Assembly: GCF_040954835.1 (NCBI RefSeq)
Contig: NC_090723.1
Span: 3,110,001 to 3,174,000, forward strand
From: Lepisosteus oculatus
Taxonomy: Eukaryota; Chordata; Actinopteri; Semionotiformes; Lepisosteidae
Reading direction: 5' to 3'
Length of the DNA: 64,000 bases
The translations under genes were made by a program, and so were the position numbers. Below are positions 61,001-64,000 of the stretch, in pieces. Positions within the stretch are counted from its first letter, which is position 1. Each line of letters starts with the position of its first letter. The notes under the pieces are model-generated. The model was not told the origin of the DNA. It did no database searches and saw nothing but the letters and a program-made list of their open reading frames with translations.

Positions 61001-63639
61001 GCATTTTTTCAACAAAGAGCAGTGGGAGTCTGGAACAAACTACCCAACTATACAGTATATTCAAGGTTAGTCCTGTGGCATTTTTCAAACAATTGGTTGA
61101 ATGTGATCATTGGATCCCTTAGCTACTGGCAACTTTTTAACAGTTTAACAGAATATCAGAATGGCCTACTCTCATCTGCAATCTTTTTCATGTTCTTATG
61201 TGTATTATAATGCCATATTTTGCACCGGCTGTGTGTATTGTTCAACAATGCAAAACAAGCAGCTACTTATTTAATGTTTTTAAAAATGTTGTATTAAAAT
61301 ATTAACTGATCATAAAATATGATTATAATATTTTGCAAGGGTAATCTACACAGCACATGCCCACCTGTTTTAAAGGTATTAAATTTAATTTTAAAGGCAA
61401 TAAATCAGGCTGAGCACAAAAGTGATGTCAGGTTCAACGTGAATAACAGAAATACAAAACATGTCAGAAGCCAGTTTTGCACACCTGTTTCATACAAAGA
61501 ATTACCCGTGCATGCCATTACCAGTTTTATGACAGAGGCAGAGATTTAAACTTAGAATCTGTGACAAACTTAGTTTAGAGGGAAATGACAGACAATCATT
61601 TGACATTTGTCACTTAATGAGCGGCATATTTTTTGTCATGAACATTTCCTGCGTTTTCAGGTGTTCAACATATAGAAGTACTGTAGCAGTGTATCCTTCT
61701 CTTAACAAGCTTAATAAAAAAATTACTTTATTCTTTATTTAGGAGAAACGATGCTCCTGAACCTAAGCACCTTTTTTTGGGATATAACCAGAGTCGGGTT
61801 TGCCCGTACTGACACTGGAGCGACGCCGGTCTGACCCAAAGTGTGGTTTGGTCACTTCAGGAAGAAAGTGAGGAGAGAGCCAAGATGCAGGAAAGAGTGG
61901 ATGGTGAGTTTGTGAGGACCAGTGGACAGTCGGGGTCTATGATTGGGCCACTCACCTTTGGTCATGGTCTTGCGTAGATCCAGCAGGCTCTTGAAGGTGA
62001 GGTAGGGGATGTGGGCTTTCCCCCAGTTTTCTGTGGTTTGGTCGAAGCTCTCCTCGTAGCGGATCCATCGTCCCGTCTCCTGCCAGTACTGCTCCTGGTT
62101 CTTGCCCATAATCAGCTCGTTCAGCTCGACGTAGGCCTGAACAGGAGAGGAGACAAAGTTTAATGCATTTAAGTCAAAAGGAATCTGAGATGAGAAGATG
62201 ACTGTTAGCTTGGGTGCATAAAATGCATCACAAAGACTTTGATACTGCATGTATAGTAAGTGTTATATAAGGAAAATTATATACCTTCACCACCATGCAA
62301 GCAGCCATACCCAATTATGTTACCTTTACAGACATACCTGTCAATGTTGCATAATGGGGATAGAATTTAAATTAAAAAAACTGAAGGGAGAGAGAGATTT
62401 ATATAATCATAAATGAATTAATGCTACTAGAATAAACTCTGTTTTGAAGCAAACTGTGTCAGTAAGTGCAGCATTGGTTATCTCAGTTTGTACATCTGTG
62501 TCCCTAACTTGACTTTAGACAGCCCTAGCTTGAAAAATGTTGTACTATAAACAATAAGAGGAAGAAAGGAGAAACATAAACATAAATTATCTAAGAAACG
62601 GGCTGTTACAAAGACATTTGCATTAATGTATCTGAATCTCGTAATTGCTGGAGATTTTAATGAACACAAACGCGCTCAGTTGTTACAGAAAGCAAATCTA
62701 AAATCACTGTATCCAATGTGGAAGTTATGAGATGCAGAGTAAAGAATACATTGTTTTCTGCATTTTCCCACATTAAATTGATGATCACATTGACATTGAT
62801 GATTGAAGCAAACTGTGTCTCAATCTATCTAATCTAGGGTGTTTGACAATTTTAAATAAATCATCTTAGCAAGTAGAGCCTTCAGATTCTGGATGATGTG
62901 TACTGTAGTGAACATAACAGTAAAGTGTTAGAGCTCCTTCAGTCACCTCTTGACCAACATGCATGCAGCCTAGTTCAGAGTCACCTGTCACGTACTGTAC
63001 AGAGTACTAACACTGTCAGCAGCAGGACTGTTGACTGCAGCCACTTTTCTCTTAGCCTGTCTGGGCAAAACCAATTATGGCCCATGTTATGAATGTACGC
63101 AAGTGGCACACTTAGTGATTAAATATATCAATAAGGATTATAGTCAATTACAGTCATTCCTCAACCTAGCAGCGACACCTTTGCAAGCTAGTAATTTGAA
63201 ATACCTATTTATTAGTCAGCGAGACTCATCTTTACCTCTCGCATCCCCAAAGCTCCAAACTAGGAGAGATAAAGCCAACGCCCACGAATCCTCCGAGCGA
63301 CGCTCGTCGTCGAACCCGGAGCTTCTTCTTACTCTGCAAGTGCGGAGCAGCATTGGAGAGTCTCGGTTTGCAGGTTTCTGACCACAGACAGCGGGCAGTC
63401 TCCCCTACTGTGCCCAGCCCCGACAGGATCCAGCCAATGGGAGGCTGCTGTCTGGGAGCGTTCAGACACAGCTGGAGGGTGGCAACACCCCGGACTTAGC
63501 CAATTAGTGTTGAGGCTCATCATTACACCGGAGCTTTCCGCACCACGGCACTATTTAAGGATGCTCACCTGGCAGTTGCCTCTGGGGTTCTGTCGGCGTG
63601 GGTCGCTGAAGAGTTTTCGACTCACTCCAGGGTTCTGAC
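42936..63639 (-). CDS. slc4a1: Band 3 / AE1 chloride-bicarbonate exchanger, N-terminus off window
   Basis: Plasma-membrane electroneutral Cl-/HCO3- exchanger of red cells and kidney. Exons in transcript order: 63639-63569, 62136-61956, 57021-56886, 56342-56255, 55523-55481, 54703-54519, 53846-53630, 53251-53039, 51437-51289, 50411-50217, 49598-49380, 48154-48065, 46608-46442, 45494-45253, 44464-44295, 43774-43601, 43016-42936. About 874 residues are visible (human total 911). The cytoplasmic band-3 domain ([26 protein letters not shown]) is encoded by exons 63639-53630. The membrane domain starts with [21 protein letters not shown] signatures: [91 protein letters not shown]. Two N-glycosylation sequons (NLT, NVT) sit in the large outer loop. 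The C-terminus has the LDADD motif (carbonic anhydrase II site in mammals) and ends ETAMPV. Coding exons 1 and perhaps 2 are right of the window. Confidence 0.95.
45640..45825 (+). repeat. Interspersed repeat in an slc4a1 intron
   Basis: Run 'gatgggatgctagtttgtcac...ggtacagttcctcactcaagctacagcagcagtgcc...cttgaacacacaacac...gagtccagacacttactcactgctgcccc' has the layout of a degraded fish repeat with a 'ccactgcgcca'-type end. Class uncertain. Confidence 0.5.
46055..46260 (+). repeat. Probable old fish repeat
   Basis: Starts 'catttggttgatgcttttatctaaagtgacttgcattt', which resembles the common fish motif 'ttggctgacgcttttatccaaagcgacttac'. It ends 'ccagagccttgcccactactact'. Strongly diverged. Confidence 0.5.
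46820..47235 (+). repeat. Second copy of the 9545 repeat
   Basis: Shares 'caatttacatatgctg...gggaccacttcatccaccactgaggtgacacgcggcagccattgtatgcc' and '...aacatctcatccagaggacagcgcctcctgcagcacagtgttcc...cctagtgg' with the family at 9545, extending further 3'. It lies in the intron between exons 48154-48065 and 46608-46442. Confidence 0.65.
48250..48545. repeat. Inverted pair of the GAAGA...GCATGG repeat
   Basis: The left arm (about 48250-48310, '...actatgtttcag...gagccttcttcaggt') is the reverse complement of the right arm (about 48428-48545, 'acctgaagaaggctctgcagctgaaacatagt...cagcatggaaatgaacc'). The arms are separated by about 110 bp and could fold back. The unit also occurs at 35545. Confidence 0.65.
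51915..52125 (+). repeat. Probable interspersed repeat
   Basis: Contains 'gaatgactgaattggataaatcagttgtttaattagg' and 'cctgcaggactgtggctctccaggac', wording I recognise from repeats of non-teleost and other fish. Boundaries are approximate. Confidence 0.4.
52490..52930 (-). mobile_element. Truncated LINE, ORF2 C-terminal fragment
   Basis: Minus strand 52925-52770 encodes [18 protein letters not shown] followed by [20 protein letters not shown]. After a frameshift, about 52770-52665 encodes [20 protein letters not shown] and [14 protein letters not shown] then stop. This is the typical C-terminal end of LINE reverse-transcriptase ORFs of the CR1/L2/Rex group. A 3' tail follows to about 52490. 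It is a 5'-truncated, inactive insertion in the intron between slc4a1 exons 53251-53039 and 51437-51289. Confidence 0.75.
53955..54230 (+). repeat. SINE-like interspersed element
   Basis: Family of 20155: 'gcttcttccagttcagagtg...aagcaacaggctcaaggcaggg...accggtccattgcagggcacacac...cctaccagcatgttcttggattgtgggaggaaactggagcaccc'. The far 3' tail is missing. Confidence 0.75.
54745..54935 (+). repeat. Retroelement 3' tail
   Basis: '...gcactgtttgcactttgtcttg...gtaagaattccattgtaccagtacc...tatggcaataaagttcaagttcaagt' is the style of a retrotransposon 3' end with an AATAAA and a short repeated terminal unit (ttcaag). Confidence 0.55.
55384..55410 (-). other. slc4a1: Candidate in-frame 27-bp microexon of slc4a1
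   Basis: Acceptor TTCTTTGTTAG and donor CAAAG/GTAAAG bracket 27 bp in the intron between exons 55523-55481 and 54703-54519. Included, it keeps the frame and inserts APPSDLKLK between LVLV and GAVEF. Human AE1 has no such insertion, and the flanking exons also join directly. Real use is unproven. Confidence 0.3.
55745..55955 (+). repeat. SINE-like element, 3' part
   Basis: Family of 20155: 'accagcatgtttttggactgtgggaggaaaccagagca...ggaattgaacttgggaccccagagctg...caacgtgccaccatgctgcc'. The head is missing. Confidence 0.75.
57022..61955. other. Largest slc4a1 intron in the window
   Basis: 4.9 kb of AT-rich intron. Only the repeat at 60945-61205 was recognised. Short open frames such as 57821-57576 and 59457-59687 have no domain, codon pattern or splice context. 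Confidence 0.6.
60945..61205 (+). repeat. Interspersed repeat (LINE-related 3' region)
   Basis: Encodes a degraded [20 protein letters not shown] frame and ends 'ggatcccttagctactggcaac...aatggcctactctcatctgcaatctttttcatgttcttatg', a run I recognise as a widespread fish repeat of probable LINE origin. Confidence 0.65.
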
Positions 63640-64000
63640 CTGTGAGGTAAAAGCAGTGATGAGAGATGAAGGCTGGTGGATCAGTCTCATTTATGGCACA
63701 AGCACCGCACTGAGCTGTCATTTTTATGGGTAGGGACTAACACCATTTGTGTGTTTATTGCTGCCCTGTATTCATCTTTATTTTCCTAGGGAGCTTTGTG
63801 TCACTGGTCAGACAGAGCCCTTTTTTCTGTTTTTCTGTTACTGCATATTGTCCTCCATTTTAACATATACATGGAATAAAACAAATATTGTGATTGAGCA
63901 AACTGGTTGGACAGATATATGCTGCCCATACTTTAGTTTCTTCTACATTTTAGACAACAGTAGTATCACTGTGAGCACTGGAGGGGCTTAGACTTCATGT

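Noticed and set aside
60726..61088. Minus-strand 120-codon frame
   Set aside because: Overlaps the interspersed repeat at 60945-61205 and shows no domain.
63031..63381. Plus-strand 116-codon frame right of the slc4a1 intron
   Set aside because: No recognised domain; it lies in the intron upstream of slc4a1 exon 62136-61956.

Overview
The window is vertebrate nuclear DNA, almost certainly from a ray-finned fish. The three genes are split into many exons with GT/AG borders, the DNA is AT-rich with long introns, and the introns hold fish-type repeats: SINE-like elements with a GAGCAAGG(C)CCTTAACCCC-type core, Tc1/mariner remnants and a LINE ORF2 tail. The repeat types and the single unduplicated set of genes would fit a non-teleost such as gar or bowfin. 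That species guess is inference.

All three protein genes lie on the minus strand, so they are transcribed right to left. (1) slc4a1 (band 3 / AE1 chloride-bicarbonate exchanger) runs from beyond the right edge to a stop at 42936. Seventeen coding exons, about 874 residues, are in the window; only the extreme N-terminus is missing. (2) ubtf (UBF, the RNA polymerase I HMG-box factor) is complete: 20 coding exons from 35297 to 23418, 734 residues, six HMG boxes and an acidic tail. A CpG-rich promoter region lies at about 37.0-39.3 kb. (3) atxn7l3 (SAGA deubiquitinase-module subunit) starts near 19.3 kb, has its ATG at 15549 and runs off the left edge. Eleven coding exons are present; the final C-terminal exon is missing. 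The order slc4a1-ubtf-atxn7l3 matches human 17q21.31. Every exon boundary given keeps the reading frame when joined to the next.

Layout: 0-19.4 kb atxn7l3; 19.4-20.8 kb short intergenic stretch with two adjacent SINE-like elements; 20.8-23.4 kb probable ubtf 3' UTR; 23.4-35.3 kb ubtf coding exons; 35.3-39.3 kb ubtf 5' intron and CpG promoter region; 39.3-42.6 kb intergenic; 42.6-64 kb slc4a1. The genes do not form a pathway. UBF drives rRNA transcription, ATXN7L3 supports removal of ubiquitin from histone H2B, and AE1 is the red-cell and kidney anion exchanger.

No CRISPR, operon or prokaryote-type system is present. The points most worth a second look are a possible unannotated alternative last exon of atxn7l3 (7276-7197) with its own long 3' UTR, the ubtf exon that matches the mammalian UBF1/UBF2 switch and has a weak GTTGGT donor, and an in-frame 27-bp candidate microexon in slc4a1.
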